Source: Variovorax sp. PAMC26660 (lineage in GTDB: Bacteria > Pseudomonadota > Gammaproteobacteria > Burkholderiales > Burkholderiaceae_C). From it: a DNA stretch of 64,000 nucleotides. The notes under the pieces are model-generated. The model was not told the origin of the DNA, did no database searches, and saw nothing but the letters and a program-made list of their open reading frames with translations. The translations under genes were made by a program, and so were the position numbers. This document shows, in pieces, positions 43,427-52,530 of the stretch; within the stretch, counting starts at the first letter, position 1; every line of letters begins with the position of its first letter. The stretch spans positions 4,641,501 through 4,705,500 of the forward strand of contig NZ_CP060295.1 of assembly GCF_014302995.1 (NCBI RefSeq), in the 5' to 3' direction.

Positions 43427-44842
43427 ATGGCAAAGACCGTCGCCGATGTACTCAAGCTCGTCAAGGAAAACGAGGTCAAGTTCGTCGACTTCCGCTTCAC
43501 CGACACCCGCGGCAAAGAGCAGCACGTGACCGTGCCTGTGTCGCACTTCGATGAAGACAAATTCACCTCGGGCCACGCGTTCGACGGCTCGTCCATCGCT
43601 GGTTGGAAGGGAATCGAAGCCTCCGACATGCAGCTCATGCCCGACCCGAACACCGCCAACATCGACCCCTTCTTCGAAGAAACGACGCTGATCCTGACCT
43701 GCGACGTGATCGACCCCGCCGACGGCAAGGCCTACGAGCGCGATCCGCGTTCGCTCGCCAAGCGCGCCGAGGCGTACATGAAGGCTTCGGGCCTGGGCGA
43801 CACCGCCTTCTTCGGTCCGGAACCCGAATTCTTCGTGTTCGACGGCGTCCGCTGGAAGAACGACATGTCGGGCTGCTTCGTGAAGATCGACTCCGAAGAA
43901 GCCTCGTGGAACACCGACAAGGAATACGAGCACGGCAACACCGGCCATCGTCCGGCGGTCAAGGGCGGCTATTTCCCGGTTCCCCCGGTCGACAGCTTCC
44001 AGGACATGCGCTCGGAAATGTGCTTGGTGCTCGAAGCCCTGGGCATCCCGGTCGAAGTGCATCACCATGAAGTGGCCAACGCCGGCCAGATGGAACTGGG
44101 CACCAAGTTCAGCACGCTGGTCCAGCGCGCCGACTGGGTCCAGCTGCAGAAGTACGTGATCCACAACGTGGCCCACGCCTACGGCAAGACCGCCACGTTC
44201 ATGCCCAAGCCCATCGTTGGCGACAACGGCTCCGGCATGCACGTGCACCAGTCGGTCTGGAAGGACGGCAAGAACCTGTTCGCCGGCGACGGCTATGCGG
44301 GCCTGTCGGACTTCGCGCTGCACTACATCGGCGGCATCATCAAGCACGCCCGTGCCCTGAACGCCATCACGAACCCCGGCACCAACAGCTACAAGCGCCT
44401 GGTGCCCGGCTTCGAAGCCCCGGTGAAGCTGGCCTACTCGGCCAAGAACCGCTCGGCCTCGATCCGCATTCCGTTCGTGGCGAACCCCAAGGGCCGCCGC
44501 GTCGAAGCGCGCTTCCCCGATCCGCTGATGAACCCGTACCTGGGCTTTGCTGCGCTGCTGATGGCTGGCCTCGACGGCGTGGAAAACAAGATCCATCCGG
44601 GCGAAGCCGCCAGCAAGGACCTGTACCACCTGCCGCCGGAAGAAGACGCGCTGATCCCGACCGTGTGCCACAGCCTCGACCAGGCTCTGGAATACCTCGA
44701 CAAGGATCGTGCGTTCCTGACCAAGGGCGGCGTGTTCACCGATGCGTACATCGACGCGTACATCGAGCTCAAGATGCAGGAAGTCACCCGCTTCCGCATG
44801 GCGACGCACCCTGTCGAATTCGACATGTACTACTCGCTGTAA
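43427..44842 (+). CDS. glnA: glutamine synthetase type I
   Basis: A 471-residue ammonia-assimilating enzyme making glutamine from glutamate. Typical motifs: FDGSSIAGW near residue 55, [29 protein letters not shown] followed by [12 protein letters not shown], and [13 protein letters not shown]. Tyr400 in DLYHLPPEE is the expected adenylylation site, so GlnE control is likely. Upstream are NtrC and sigma54 sites; downstream come a terminator and then ntrB-ntrC, so the nitrogen signal feeds back on this gene. Confidence 0.97.
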   Translation: MAKTVADVLKLVKENEVKFVDFRFTDTRGKEQHVTVPVSHFDEDKFTSGHAFDGSSIAGWKGIEASDMQLMPDPNTANIDPFFEETTLILTCDVIDPADGKAYERDPRSLAKRAEAYMKASGLGDTAFFGPEPEFFVFDGVRWKNDMSGCFVKIDSEEASWNTDKEYEHGNTGHRPAVKGGYFPVPPVDSFQDMRSEMCLVLEALGIPVEVHHHEVANAGQMELGTKFSTLVQRADWVQLQKYVIHNVAHAYGKTATFMPKPIVGDNGSGMHVHQSVWKDGKNLFAGDGYAGLSDFALHYIGGIIKHARALNAITNPGTNSYKRLVPGFEAPVKLAYSAKNRSASIRIPFVANPKGRRVEARFPDPLMNPYLGFAALLMAGLDGVENKIHPGEAASKDLYHLPPEEDALIPTVCHSLDQALEYLDKDRAFLTKGGVFTDAYIDAYIELKMQEVTRFRMATHPVEFDMYYSL

Positions 44843-44880
44843 TCGCCTGATCGGCAAGCCCCTCACGGGGAAGTAAGACA

Positions 44881-44905
44881 AAAGGACGGCCCCGGCCGTC
44901 CTTTT
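44881..44905 (+). terminator. rho-independent terminator after glnA
   Basis: AAAGGACGGCC pairs with GGCCGTCCTTT around two C, followed by T. It should partly separate glnA from ntrB-ntrC. Confidence 0.9.
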
Positions 44906-44985
44906 TCCTTGGCGTGGAACATCTGGTCACCAGTGGCGTCGAATTGCATGAAAATGCGCCTTTGTTGCGCCCTCCACCGATACAC

Positions 44986-45495
44986 ATGAAGACTGCTCCC
45001 CTCATTTTCCTGGCCGGTTCACTGATCGCTGCGATGCCCGCGCTCGCGCAGGAGCGCGTCTGGCGTTGCGGCAACGAGTACACCAACAACGCCACCATCG
45101 CCCAGCAAAAGGGCTGCAAGGTCATGGAAGGCGGCAATGTCACCGTCGTCCAGGGCACCAAGGCGTCGGGCGGTGGCTCGGGGGGCGGTTCCGGTTCGTC
45201 CGCCGCGCGTGCGCCGGCCGGCAGCCCGCGCGTCGAAGGCGTCGACCAGCGCGCCCGCGATGGCGAGGCCCGCTCGGTGCTCGAATCCGAGCTCAAGAAG
45301 GCCGAGGCTCGGCAAGCCGAGCTGCAGAAGGACTACAACAACGGCGAGCCCGAGAAGCAAGGCAGCGAAGGCCGCAACTACCAGAAGTACCTCGACCGCG
45401 TGGCCGAGATGAAGGCCGAGCTGGCGCGCAACGAAAGCGACATCGCCGGCATTCGCCGTGAAATCGGCCGCCTGCCGGTCAAGCAGCCGCAGTAA
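44986..45495 (+). CDS. exported DUF4124-like coiled-coil protein
   Basis: A 169-residue exported protein: signal peptide ending ALA (MKTAPLIFLAGSLIAAMPALA), a short DUF4124-like segment with WRCGNEYTNN, a Gly/Ser linker and a coiled-coil C-terminus from about residue 95 (EARSVLESELKKAEARQAEL). It sits between glnA and ntrB and ends 11 bases before ntrB, so it is probably cotranscribed with the sensor kinase. Function unknown; the position is more notable than the sequence. The start at 44986 places the signal peptide first. Confidence 0.7.
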   Translation: MKTAPLIFLAGSLIAAMPALAQERVWRCGNEYTNNATIAQQKGCKVMEGGNVTVVQGTKASGGGSGGGSGSSAARAPAGSPRVEGVDQRARDGEARSVLESELKKAEARQAELQKDYNNGEPEKQGSEGRNYQKYLDRVAEMKAELARNESDIAGIRREIGRLPVKQPQ

Positions 45496-45506
45496 GCAAG
45501 GAAAAC

Positions 45507-46586
45507 ATGGCATTCGGGAAGAAGGCGGTTGGCGCCAACGTGCGCTTTCAGACCTTCGACCTGCTGTCCACGCTGATTGCCGTGGTCAACAGCGACGGGT
45601 CTGTTCTGTTCGCCAATGCAGGGCTCGAAGACGCGCTGGGTACATCGCGCCGCACGCTCGAAGGTTCGCAGTTCGGCGCGTGCTTTCATGAGCCGCAGGT
45701 GCTGCGCACCGCCATCGACGGCGCACGCAGCAACGACTTCGCCACGCTGCGCTACGAGGCCTTTCTGCGCCGAGTGAACCACGAGCTGATGCCCGTGCAG
45801 GTCACGCTCGCGCAGGGCGACAAGGTGGGTGAACTCATCATCGAGATGTCCCCGCTCGAACAGCAGGTGCGGCAGGACCGCGAAGAGCGCCTCATCGACC
45901 AGGCGCAGGCCAACAAGGAACTCATCCGCAACCTCGCGCACGAGATCAAGAATCCGCTCGGCGGCATTCGCGGCGCGGCGCAGTTGCTGCAGATGGAGGT
46001 CGAGTCGCGCGACCTCATCGAATACACCCAGGTCATCATCCACGAGGCCGACCGGCTGCAGACGCTGGTCGACCGGCTGTTGGCACCACACCGCCGCCCG
46101 CACGTGGTGGGCGACGTCAACATCCACGAAGTCTGCGAACGCGTGCGCTCGGTCATCCTTGCGGAGTTTCCGCGCGACCTGCACATCGAGCGCGACTTCG
46201 ACGTGTCCATTCCCGAGTTTCGCGGCGACCGCGAGCAGCTGATCCAGGCCACCCTCAACATCGTTCACAACGCCGCGCAGGCCCTGACAGAGCGGCGCGC
46301 GGCCGGTGACGCGCAGATCACTTTCAAGACCCGTGTGGCCCGCCAGGTCATCTTCAACAAGCAGTGGTATCGACTGGCACTGGAATTGCATGTCATCGAC
46401 AATGGACCGGGTGTGCCGGACACGATCAAGGACCGCATCTTCTATCCGCTCGTCTCGGGCAGGGAAGGCGGGACAGGGCTGGGGTTGACGCTTGCGCAGA
46501 CTTTTGTGCAACAGCATCACGGCGTGATCGAGTGCGACAGCGTCCCGGGCCGGACTGATTTCAAGATATTGATACCGCTGCCCTAG
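45507..46586 (+). CDS. glnL: nitrogen regulation sensor kinase NtrB
   Basis: A 359-residue soluble sensor kinase: an N-terminal PAS-like domain (about 15-120), a dimerisation domain with the phosphorylated His145 in NLAHEIKNPLGGIRGAAQLL, and an ATPase domain with N box (NIVHNAAQAL), G1 (DNGPGVP) and G2 (GGTGLGLTLAQ). It phosphorylates NtrC when nitrogen is low and acts as a phosphatase when PII is unmodified. It lies 24 bases before ntrC. Confidence 0.95.
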   Translation: MAFGKKAVGANVRFQTFDLLSTLIAVVNSDGSVLFANAGLEDALGTSRRTLEGSQFGACFHEPQVLRTAIDGARSNDFATLRYEAFLRRVNHELMPVQVTLAQGDKVGELIIEMSPLEQQVRQDREERLIDQAQANKELIRNLAHEIKNPLGGIRGAAQLLQMEVESRDLIEYTQVIIHEADRLQTLVDRLLAPHRRPHVVGDVNIHEVCERVRSVILAEFPRDLHIERDFDVSIPEFRGDREQLIQATLNIVHNAAQALTERRAAGDAQITFKTRVARQVIFNKQWYRLALELHVIDNGPGVPDTIKDRIFYPLVSGREGGTGLGLTLAQTFVQQHHGVIECDSVPGRTDFKILIPLP

Positions 46587-46610
46587 CGCAGCACGGCAAC
46601 AAGGAGATGC

Positions 46611-48158
46611 ATGAAGCCGATCTGGATAGTTGATGACGACCAATCGATTCGCTTCGTGCTCGAGAAGGCTCTGCTGCGCGAAGACTTGCCCACGCGCAGC
46701 TTCACCAACACGCGCGAGGTGCTCGCAGCACTCGAACAGGCCGACGACGACGAACAGCAAGGCCCCCAGGTCCTGGTGAGCGACATCCGCATGCCGGGCG
46801 GCTCGGGGCTCGACCTGCTCGACAAGATCAAGGCCAAGCACCCCGGCCTGCCGGTCATCATCATGACGGCGTTCTCCGACCTCGACAGCGCCGTGTCGGC
46901 CTTCCAGGGCGGTGCCTTCGAATACCTTCCCAAGCCTTTCGACCTGCCGCGCGCGGTCGAGTTGATCCGCCGCGCCGTCGATGAAAGCCAGCGCGAAGAG
47001 GTGGCCGAAGAGCGCATGGTCGCCGCGCCCGAAATGCTGGGCCAGGCGCCCGCCATGCAGGACGTGTTCCGCGCCATCGGCCGGCTCTCGCAAAGCAACG
47101 TGACGGTGCTCATCACCGGCGAATCGGGCTCGGGCAAGGAGCTGGTGGCGCGCGCGCTGCACAAGCACTCGCCGCGCACCAACGGCCCCTTCGTGGCCAT
47201 CAACACCGCGGCCATTCCGAAAGACCTGCTCGAGAGCGAACTCTTCGGCCATGAGCGCGGCGCCTTCACCGGCGCGCAGACCATGCGGCGCGGCCGCTTC
47301 GAGCAAGCTGAAGGCGGCACGCTCTTCCTCGACGAAATCGGCGACATGCCCTTCGATCTGCAGACGCGCCTGCTGCGCGTGCTGAGCGACGGCCATTTCT
47401 ACCGCGTGGGCGGCCACAACTCGGTCAAGGCCAATGTGCGCGTGATCGCAGCCACCCACCAGGACCTGGAGCAGCGCGTCAAGCTCGGCGGTTTCCGCGA
47501 AGACTTGTTCCACCGCCTCAACGTGATTCGTCTGCGTCTGCCGGCGCTGCGCGAACGCGGCGAAGACGTGCCCGCGCTCACGCGCCACTTCCTGCAGGTG
47601 AGCGCGCGACAGCTCGGCGTCGAGCCCAAGCGGATCTCCGAAGCGGCGCTGGTCAAGCTCGCGACCTTCGGTTTTCCGGGCAACGTGCGACAGCTCGAAA
47701 ACATTTGCCACTGGCTGACCGTGATGGCGCCGGCGCAGTTGATCGAAACCAAGGATCTGCCGCCCGAAGTGATGGCTGTGGCCAGTGCCGCAACAACCGC
47801 AGTGGATGGGCACGCAACGGAAGCCGCAGCAGTTGCCGCGACGGCGATGCAGCCCCTGGCCGCCGCTGTGCACGGTGCCGAGCATGACCTGGTAGCGACG
47901 ACTGCTGCCGCGCCCGTAGCTGCTGAAGGCACCCCAGGCGGTGTGAGCAGTTGGGAGGCCGGCCTCGAGATCGAAGCTCAGGCCTTGCTGGCCGCCGGCC
48001 GCACCGACGTGTGGGACGTGCTCTCGCGCCGCTTCGAATCCAGGCTGATCCTCACCGCGCTGACCAACACACGCGGCCGGCGCATCGAAGCCGCGCAAAA
48101 GCTCGGCATCGGCCGCAACACCATCACTCGAAAAATCCAGGAACTGGGTATCGAGTAA
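46611..48158 (+). CDS. glnG: nitrogen response regulator NtrC
   Basis: A 515-residue sigma54 activator. Receiver domain with phospho-acceptor Asp58 in VSDIRMPGG; AAA+ domain with Walker A GESGSGKE, sigma54-contact loop ERGAFTGAQ and Walker B GGTLFLDEIGD; C-terminal Fis-type helix-turn-helix (RRIEAAQKLGIGRNTITRKI). An alanine-rich linker of about 80 residues before the last domain is longer than in enteric NtrC. It activates the sigma54 promoter of glnA through the sites at 43261 and 43288. Ends at a terminator. Confidence 0.96.
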   Translation: MKPIWIVDDDQSIRFVLEKALLREDLPTRSFTNTREVLAALEQADDDEQQGPQVLVSDIRMPGGSGLDLLDKIKAKHPGLPVIIMTAFSDLDSAVSAFQGGAFEYLPKPFDLPRAVELIRRAVDESQREEVAEERMVAAPEMLGQAPAMQDVFRAIGRLSQSNVTVLITGESGSGKELVARALHKHSPRTNGPFVAINTAAIPKDLLESELFGHERGAFTGAQTMRRGRFEQAEGGTLFLDEIGDMPFDLQTRLLRVLSDGHFYRVGGHNSVKANVRVIAATHQDLEQRVKLGGFREDLFHRLNVIRLRLPALRERGEDVPALTRHFLQVSARQLGVEPKRISEAALVKLATFGFPGNVRQLENICHWLTVMAPAQLIETKDLPPEVMAVASAATTAVDGHATEAAAVAATAMQPLAAAVHGAEHDLVATTAAAPVAAEGTPGGVSSWEAGLEIEAQALLAAGRTDVWDVLSRRFESRLILTALTNTRGRRIEAAQKLGIGRNTITRKIQELGIE

Positions 48159-48182
48159 AGGGCCCCGACGGGGCCTTTTTTT
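48158..48182. terminator. bidirectional terminator after ntrC
   Basis: AAGGGCCCC-GAC-GGGGCCTT with T on the plus strand and A on the other side, between two convergent genes. Confidence 0.85.
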
Positions 48183-48732
48183 ATCTGCTGCGCTGGCCCA
48201 GAGTGATGGAGTCGATCTGGAACTTCCCACTCTTGTCCCAGAGCCACGTGTCGACGTACGTGTGGCTGCCCAGCTTGCCCGGAGAGGGCAGCGGCGACGT
48301 GGCCTTGATCAGTTCGGCAATCATCGGCGGCACTTCCGGCGCATGGCTCGGCACCCGGCTGAAGGCCACGTTCACGACATTGCCGCTCGCATCGAGGTCC
48401 GTCTCGACCACCACCACCGCATAGACCAGCGGCGGGATCTTGCCCTTGTAGATGCGGTTGGCGTACTTGCTGTAGATGTGGCGCGCGCCGAGCTTGCGAT
48501 AAGCCCGCACGGCGGGCGTCTGCGCGGTGATCAGCCGCACGGTCGGCACGTCGCGGCTGCCCGGTGAGGTCTCGTCGGCGGGCGTTGTTGCGACGGGCTT
48601 GCCGTCTTCCGTCTTGTCCGCCGGCTTCAGCAGCGAGCAGCCGGCCATCGCGAATGCCGCGACGGCGACCGCAAGCGCTCGAAGGGCCCTTGGAAGGGCG
48701 GCGACATGCGAAGCGGCTGCGTGCGCAGTCAT
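48181..48732 (-). CDS. lipoprotein, TonB-like energy transducer domain
   Basis: A 183-residue predicted lipoprotein with the lipobox AMAGC at about residue 33. The C-terminal 100 residues resemble the TonB C-terminal-like fold (PPLVYAVVVVETDLDASGNV, then VAFSRVPSHAPEVPPMIAEL). The frame is open 14 codons further upstream into the xth gene; ATG at 48732 is preferred. It starts 5 bases after the exonuclease stop, so the two are cotranscribed. A role in energy transduction is not proven. Confidence 0.65.
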   Translation of the reverse strand: MTAHAAASHVAALPRALRALAVAVAAFAMAGCSLLKPADKTEDGKPVATTPADETSPGSRDVPTVRLITAQTPAVRAYRKLGARHIYSKYANRIYKGKIPPLVYAVVVVETDLDASGNVVNVAFSRVPSHAPEVPPMIAELIKATSPLPSPGKLGSHTYVDTWLWDKSGKFQIDSITLGQRSR

Positions 48733-48736
48733 CGGC

Positions 48737-49522
48737 TCAGGCGCCCTGATCGAGATCGAGCACCACCGGCGCATGGTCGCTCGGCTTTTCCCATTTGCGC
48801 GGCACGCGATCGATCATGCAGCCCTTCACGCGCGGCACCAGCGGTTCGCTCACGAGGATGTGGTCGATGCGCAGCCCGCGATTCTTCTGGTAGCCCAGCA
48901 TGCGGTAGTCCCACCACGAGAAGCTCTTCTCGGGCTGATCGAACATGCGAAAGCTGTCTTTCAGGCCCAGATCGAGCAGCGCCTTGAAATGGTTGCGCTC
49001 TTCGGTCGTGTGGTGGATGGTTTCCTTCAGGCCCACGGGGTCGAAGCTGTCGCGGTCTTCCAGCACGATGTTGAAGTCGCCCAGCAGCACGAGGTTCGGA
49101 TGCGCCACGAGTTCCTGGCGCAGCCATTCGCGCAATGCGTCCAGCCACTTCATCTTGTATTCGAACTTGTCCGAGCCCGGCGCCTGGCCGTTCACGAAGT
49201 AGCCGTTGACCACGCGCAGCGGGCCCGACGGCGTATCGACCGTGGCCGCGATCACGCGCGACTGCTCGTCCGTGAAGCCGCCGATGTTCTTCACCACATC
49301 GCGCACCGGTGCACGGCTCAGGATGGCCACGCCGTTGTAGGTTTTCTGGCCGAACACGGCCGCTTCATAGCCCGCTGCCTTGAGCACGTCGAGCGGAAAC
49401 TTGTCGTCGGTCATCTTCAGCTCTTGCAGGCAGAGCACGTCGACCGGGTTGGCGGCCAGCCAGTCGAGCACGTGCTGCAGCCGGGCGGTGAGGGAGTTGA
49501 CGTTCCAGGTGGCGATTTTCAT
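48737..49522 (-). CDS. xth: exodeoxyribonuclease III
   Basis: A 261-residue AP endonuclease/exonuclease of the ExoIII family: IATWNVNSLTARLQHVLDWL, CLQELKMTDD with the metal-binding Glu, NGYFVNGQAPGSDKFEYK, LLGDFNIVLEDRD and the terminal SDHAPVVLDL with the catalytic Asp-His. It removes abasic sites and 3' blocks during base excision repair. Start at 49522 (MKIATWNV) is preferred over the longer frame. It is the last chromosomal gene before the right prophage. Confidence 0.93.
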   Translation of the reverse strand: MKIATWNVNSLTARLQHVLDWLAANPVDVLCLQELKMTDDKFPLDVLKAAGYEAAVFGQKTYNGVAILSRAPVRDVVKNIGGFTDEQSRVIAATVDTPSGPLRVVNGYFVNGQAPGSDKFEYKMKWLDALREWLRQELVAHPNLVLLGDFNIVLEDRDSFDPVGLKETIHHTTEERNHFKALLDLGLKDSFRMFDQPEKSFSWWDYRMLGYQKNRGLRIDHILVSEPLVPRVKGCMIDRVPRKWEKPSDHAPVVLDLDQGA

Positions 49523-49570
49523 GTGAGAAAAAAAGTGTTTTAGATCAATCACTTGGGGTGCTGATCTGGC

Positions 49571-49604
49571 TGTCTGGCTACCCTGGCTACCCGTCTAGCT
49601 ACCC
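49571..49604 (+). repeat. short direct repeats at prophage edge
   Basis: Three successive units of about 11 bases ending in GCTACC (CTGGCTACC, CTGGCTACC, CGTCTAGCTACCC) lie between xth and the excisionase gene. Such repeats near a phage end may be recombinase or Xis arm sites. No integrase gene is nearby. Confidence 0.5.
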
Positions 49605-49645
49605 AAAAAACAAGGGCTTCAAACGGGGCTGGGCACCCGATCATC

Positions 49646-49846
49646 CTAGCCGCCCTCGGTCGATTCTCGAGCCTTGAGAAGTTCGGAAACACTCTCGGCC
49701 GTGATGCGGCTACTGCGCTTGCCGACCTTGACCAGGGTGAGGTGCTTGTCGCGGATCAGGCGGTACACCGTCGATCTGGAGACATCCAGCATCTGGGCCA
49801 CGCGGTTGATCTGAAATGCCATGCAGTTTTGGTTCATCGTGTTCAT
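49646..49846 (-). CDS. excisionase-type helix-turn-helix protein
   Basis: A 66-residue MerR/Xis-type DNA-binding protein (NRVAQMLDVSRSTVYRLIRD, then a wing KVGKRSSRITAES). As in lambda, a small gene of this kind at the end of the leftward operon is expected to be the excisionase. The ATG at 49846 has a GGAGAG site and overlaps the upstream gene by 4 bases. The longer frame is shadow. No integrase gene lies between it and the chromosome. Confidence 0.72.
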   Translation of the reverse strand: MNTMNQNCMAFQINRVAQMLDVSRSTVYRLIRDKHLTLVKVGKRSSRITAESVSELLKARESTEGG

Positions 49847-50370
49847 TGCTTTCTCTCCCCCTCCCCACGATCCAGCCCGGTCTGAGCTGCGGCGAGTGCT
49901 GGTTTCATGAATGTGATCCAGTGCGTGTCCGCGCGCTTGCCGGACTTGTGACCAAATAGCGGTTTGTGCTCGGTCAACGCAAGTACCTCGCTCACCTTGA
50001 TCTGGATCTCGTTCCACTTGAAGATCAAGATGCCCTCGGGCTCCAGCACCCGAAAGCACTCGGCGAATCCCTTGCGAATGTCATCGCGCCAATCTTGGCC
50101 AAGCACGCCGTACTTCAGGCCGAGCCAGCTCAGTTTCCCGGCCTTGCGCAGATGCGGCGGGTCGAAGCTGATCAACTTGAACGAGTTGTCGGGAAACGGC
50201 ATGTCGCGGAAGTCCATGAGAACGTCCGGCTTGATGTCGAGCGCGCGGCCGTCGCAGAGGATGTGCGATTCCTCGCGCACGTCGCCGAACAGCACGCCTT
50301 GGTGCTTCGGGTCGAACCAGAACATACGGCTCCCGCAGCAGGCGTCAAGGATTGAAGGCAATGCGCTCAC
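49843..50370 (-). CDS. phage SAM-dependent methyltransferase-like protein
   Basis: A 175-residue protein with a methyltransferase-like fold: LDACCGSRMFWFDPKHQGV at the start, DIKPDVLMDFRDMPFPDNSF, and the catalytic-like SFDPPHLRKAG. The DPPHL motif fits N6-adenine or N4-cytosine DNA methylases in phages. The DxxCGxG SAM site is reduced to DACCGS. Overlaps the next gene by 4 bases. It may modify phage DNA against host restriction. Confidence 0.65.
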   Translation of the reverse strand: MSALPSILDACCGSRMFWFDPKHQGVLFGDVREESHILCDGRALDIKPDVLMDFRDMPFPDNSFKLISFDPPHLRKAGKLSWLGLKYGVLGQDWRDDIRKGFAECFRVLEPEGILIFKWNEIQIKVSEVLALTEHKPLFGHKSGKRADTHWITFMKPALAAAQTGLDRGEGERKQ

Positions 50371-50660
50371 AGCTTCTCTCCCTTGCCATCGGCAGGCTGT
50401 GCGGCGGTGAGAAAGGCGCGCGCCTCATTCAATTCGCGGCACAACTGCTGGCGTCCCTTATCAGCCTGTTGCTTGGCCTCAGTCGCGTCGCGCATGGCTG
50501 CGATGTTGCTTATCCAGCGAGTTTCAAAGTCAGCCGGCAAATGACCTGACGCCATCAAGTCGCGAGGCGCGGGCGCGTACACAGACGACGTTAGTTCGCG
50601 TTCAACTTCTCGCGCGACCTCTGCAGGGAACGGCCATGGGGTGCGTTGCGTTTCGATCAC
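50367..50660 (-). CDS. phage hypothetical protein
   Basis: Ninety-seven residues, helical and alanine-rich in the second half (DATEAKQQADKGRQQLCREL). It is coupled by 4-base overlaps to the genes on both sides, which supports it as a real gene, but I recognise no family. Confidence 0.5.
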   Translation of the reverse strand: MIETQRTPWPFPAEVAREVERELTSSVYAPAPRDLMASGHLPADFETRWISNIAAMRDATEAKQQADKGRQQLCRELNEARAFLTAAQPADGKGEKL

Positions 50661-51889
50661 GATGCCTCCCCCGTCTCAGCCTGTGGCGAGGGAGCAGGGG
50701 CCGCATCGAGCATCGCCTCGATGGCGCCTTCCAAGCGTTGTTTGAAGAAGGAGCCTTCCTTGAAGCGATGCTTGAAGGCAGCGACCATTTCGGGCGTTGC
50801 CGTCTTGGGCCATTGACGAGCCTGCGGCCCCTTGGTGCTTGCGCTCTGCTGGGGTGCTGCTGGCGCTTCCTCGCGTGATGCGAGGGCGGCTTTGCCGATG
50901 GCAAAATCGTCATCCAGCGTCTCGGCGATCTTGGCCGCATACCACTCTTTTGAGGGCCGGTCAGCAGCCGACATGGCCGCATCAACATCCGACGAATCAC
51001 CCGCCGTCCAGAGGCACGACACCAGTTTTCCGGCCTCGTCGTACTTCACCTTGCAGACACCGTATTCGTAGCCCTCGGCATCCTTGTTCGCCGTGTGCAG
51101 CCATGCCAGCCGCGCGGTGTTGATTGCCCCCTGCTCGCGCGCAGCGATAGCGGCACTGGGTGCGGCGAGAGGCAGCGGATGCCATTCAGAACAGTGGTAT
51201 CCGGCGACCAACGTGGCGCCGTTGTAGTGGATGACGGCCGCGACGGGCTCTTGCTCGTCGGCCCATTCAGGCATTTGCCGAACGATGCCGACTACAGGGG
51301 CTTCACGCGGGCCAAGCAATACGCGAACGCCGTCTGGTGCTGACGCGAGCGGCTGCCATGCCCCGGGCTGCTTCTCTTGACCGGCAGCGCCATCCTTGGC
51401 GGCGAGGAATCGCTCGGCCGCAGCGTGCGCCTTGTGCCACAGAGCAATGTCCACGTCTCGCGTGCCAACAGCGCCATAGGCCAACGGCTTCAAGGCGACG
51501 AATTCGCGCAGGGCATCCACCGCCTCGCCACCCTTGCTGCTGGCCTGAGGAGCGGCCACTTTGGCAATGACATGACGCTCTTCATCGTCGGGGTCTGCGT
51601 GCTTGAAGACGATTTCCGGCGCGTGGTAGTCGTCGCCGATAGTCTTCAGAAGACGGTCAGCGTACTCGCCGCGCGTGAAGATGATCGTGGTTCCGTCCGT
51701 GACGTTAAGCCAGCGAACGGCGCCTCCTCCTGCGTCACGACGACAAGCCTTCCAGAAATCATGGCCGGCCTGAATCAATGCTTCCGCACAGCTTTGCAGG
51801 GTGCGTGGCGCCCCTCCCTCAGCACAGCGAAGCACGACTTCGCCAGTCTCGCCGGCAGCGTCCATGCACAGGGTTTTGTTGTCGGTCAT
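50657..51889 (-). CDS. phage hypothetical protein, multi-part
   Basis: A 410-residue acidic, alanine-rich protein with no family I know. Recognisable pieces are WQPLASAPDGVRVLLGPREA, a DUF551-like tryptophan/proline segment of the kind found in phage early proteins (around residue 180), and a helical C-terminus after a low-complexity linker (about 350-380). It lies between the YqaJ exonuclease and the small coupled genes in the leftward operon. A role in early phage takeover or recombination is possible but unsupported. Confidence 0.55.
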   Translation of the reverse strand: MTDNKTLCMDAAGETGEVVLRCAEGGAPRTLQSCAEALIQAGHDFWKACRRDAGGGAVRWLNVTDGTTIIFTRGEYADRLLKTIGDDYHAPEIVFKHADPDDEERHVIAKVAAPQASSKGGEAVDALREFVALKPLAYGAVGTRDVDIALWHKAHAAAERFLAAKDGAAGQEKQPGAWQPLASAPDGVRVLLGPREAPVVGIVRQMPEWADEQEPVAAVIHYNGATLVAGYHCSEWHPLPLAAPSAAIAAREQGAINTARLAWLHTANKDAEGYEYGVCKVKYDEAGKLVSCLWTAGDSSDVDAAMSAADRPSKEWYAAKIAETLDDDFAIGKAALASREEAPAAPQQSASTKGPQARQWPKTATPEMVAAFKHRFKEGSFFKQRLEGAIEAMLDAAPAPSPQAETGEAS

Positions 51890-51897
51890 GGTGGGCC

Positions 51898-52530
51898 TCA
51901 GGCAGCTTTGAGCCGCAGTTGTTCTTCACGGTCTTGAACGAGTGCAACGAAAGCCATCAGGTCGGCTTCCAGCTTCTCGATGGAGTCCTCATCACGGTCG
52001 ATGCGGATGATGTGCAGGCCCTTGCGTCCAGCCTTTTCAAGGTCGGGCGCCCACAGCACCAGGTCAACCCATTTGCGGCCCAGCAGCCATAGGTAGCCCA
52101 AGCACTGATCGCGGTAGGCCGACAGGTCGCCATCCACCAAGGCCGTGAACAACGTGTCGCTGCTCACAATGGTCTTGATCTCAAGCACGCCGTCGTCATC
52201 GATAAGGCCATCAGGACTTAGGCCGAAGAAGCCGTCTTCGGTAGCGAAGAAGCCAACCTCATCGACCATGTAGCCGGTGCGAGCCTCGTACAGCGCCCGC
52301 GCTTTCGGCTCTTGCTCTACGCCTGTTCGCATTGCAGCGTTCTGTGACTTGGCAGGAGCGGTGCCACCGAAGCGCTCGCGTGCAACGTCACGGGCATAGT
52401 CAAGGCATGATTTGGACGGCTGGCCGTTCTGGAGTTTGCTGCGACAGTCCTTGAAGCGGGAGCCTGTCACGACACCCCGGCGCGCTGCGAGCCATTCCTC
52501 GCTTCCCTGATCAAGCTTCAGCCACGGCAT
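51898..52530 (-). CDS. YqaJ-type viral recombinase exonuclease
   Basis: A 210-residue lambda Exo-like alkaline exonuclease of the YqaJ family: QGSEEWLAARRGVVTGSRF, EPKARALYEARTGY, GLSPDGLIDDDGVLEIKT with the D-(E/D)-K catalytic signature, and DQCLGYLWLLGRKW. It digests one strand of duplex DNA so that RecT can anneal. Start at 52530 (MPWLKL) overlaps the RecT stop. It forms the two-part recombination module with the next gene upstream. Confidence 0.88.
   Translation of the reverse strand: MPWLKLDQGSEEWLAARRGVVTGSRFKDCRSKLQNGQPSKSCLDYARDVARERFGGTAPAKSQNAAMRTGVEQEPKARALYEARTGYMVDEVGFFATEDGFFGLSPDGLIDDDGVLEIKTIVSSDTLFTALVDGDLSAYRDQCLGYLWLLGRKWVDLVLWAPDLEKAGRKGLHIIRIDRDEDSIEKLEADLMAFVALVQDREEQLRLKAA

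Noticed and set aside
45378..48230. 950-residue minus-strand frame opposite ntrB and ntrC
   Set aside because: Shadow frame; ntrB and ntrC on the plus strand have all catalytic motifs.
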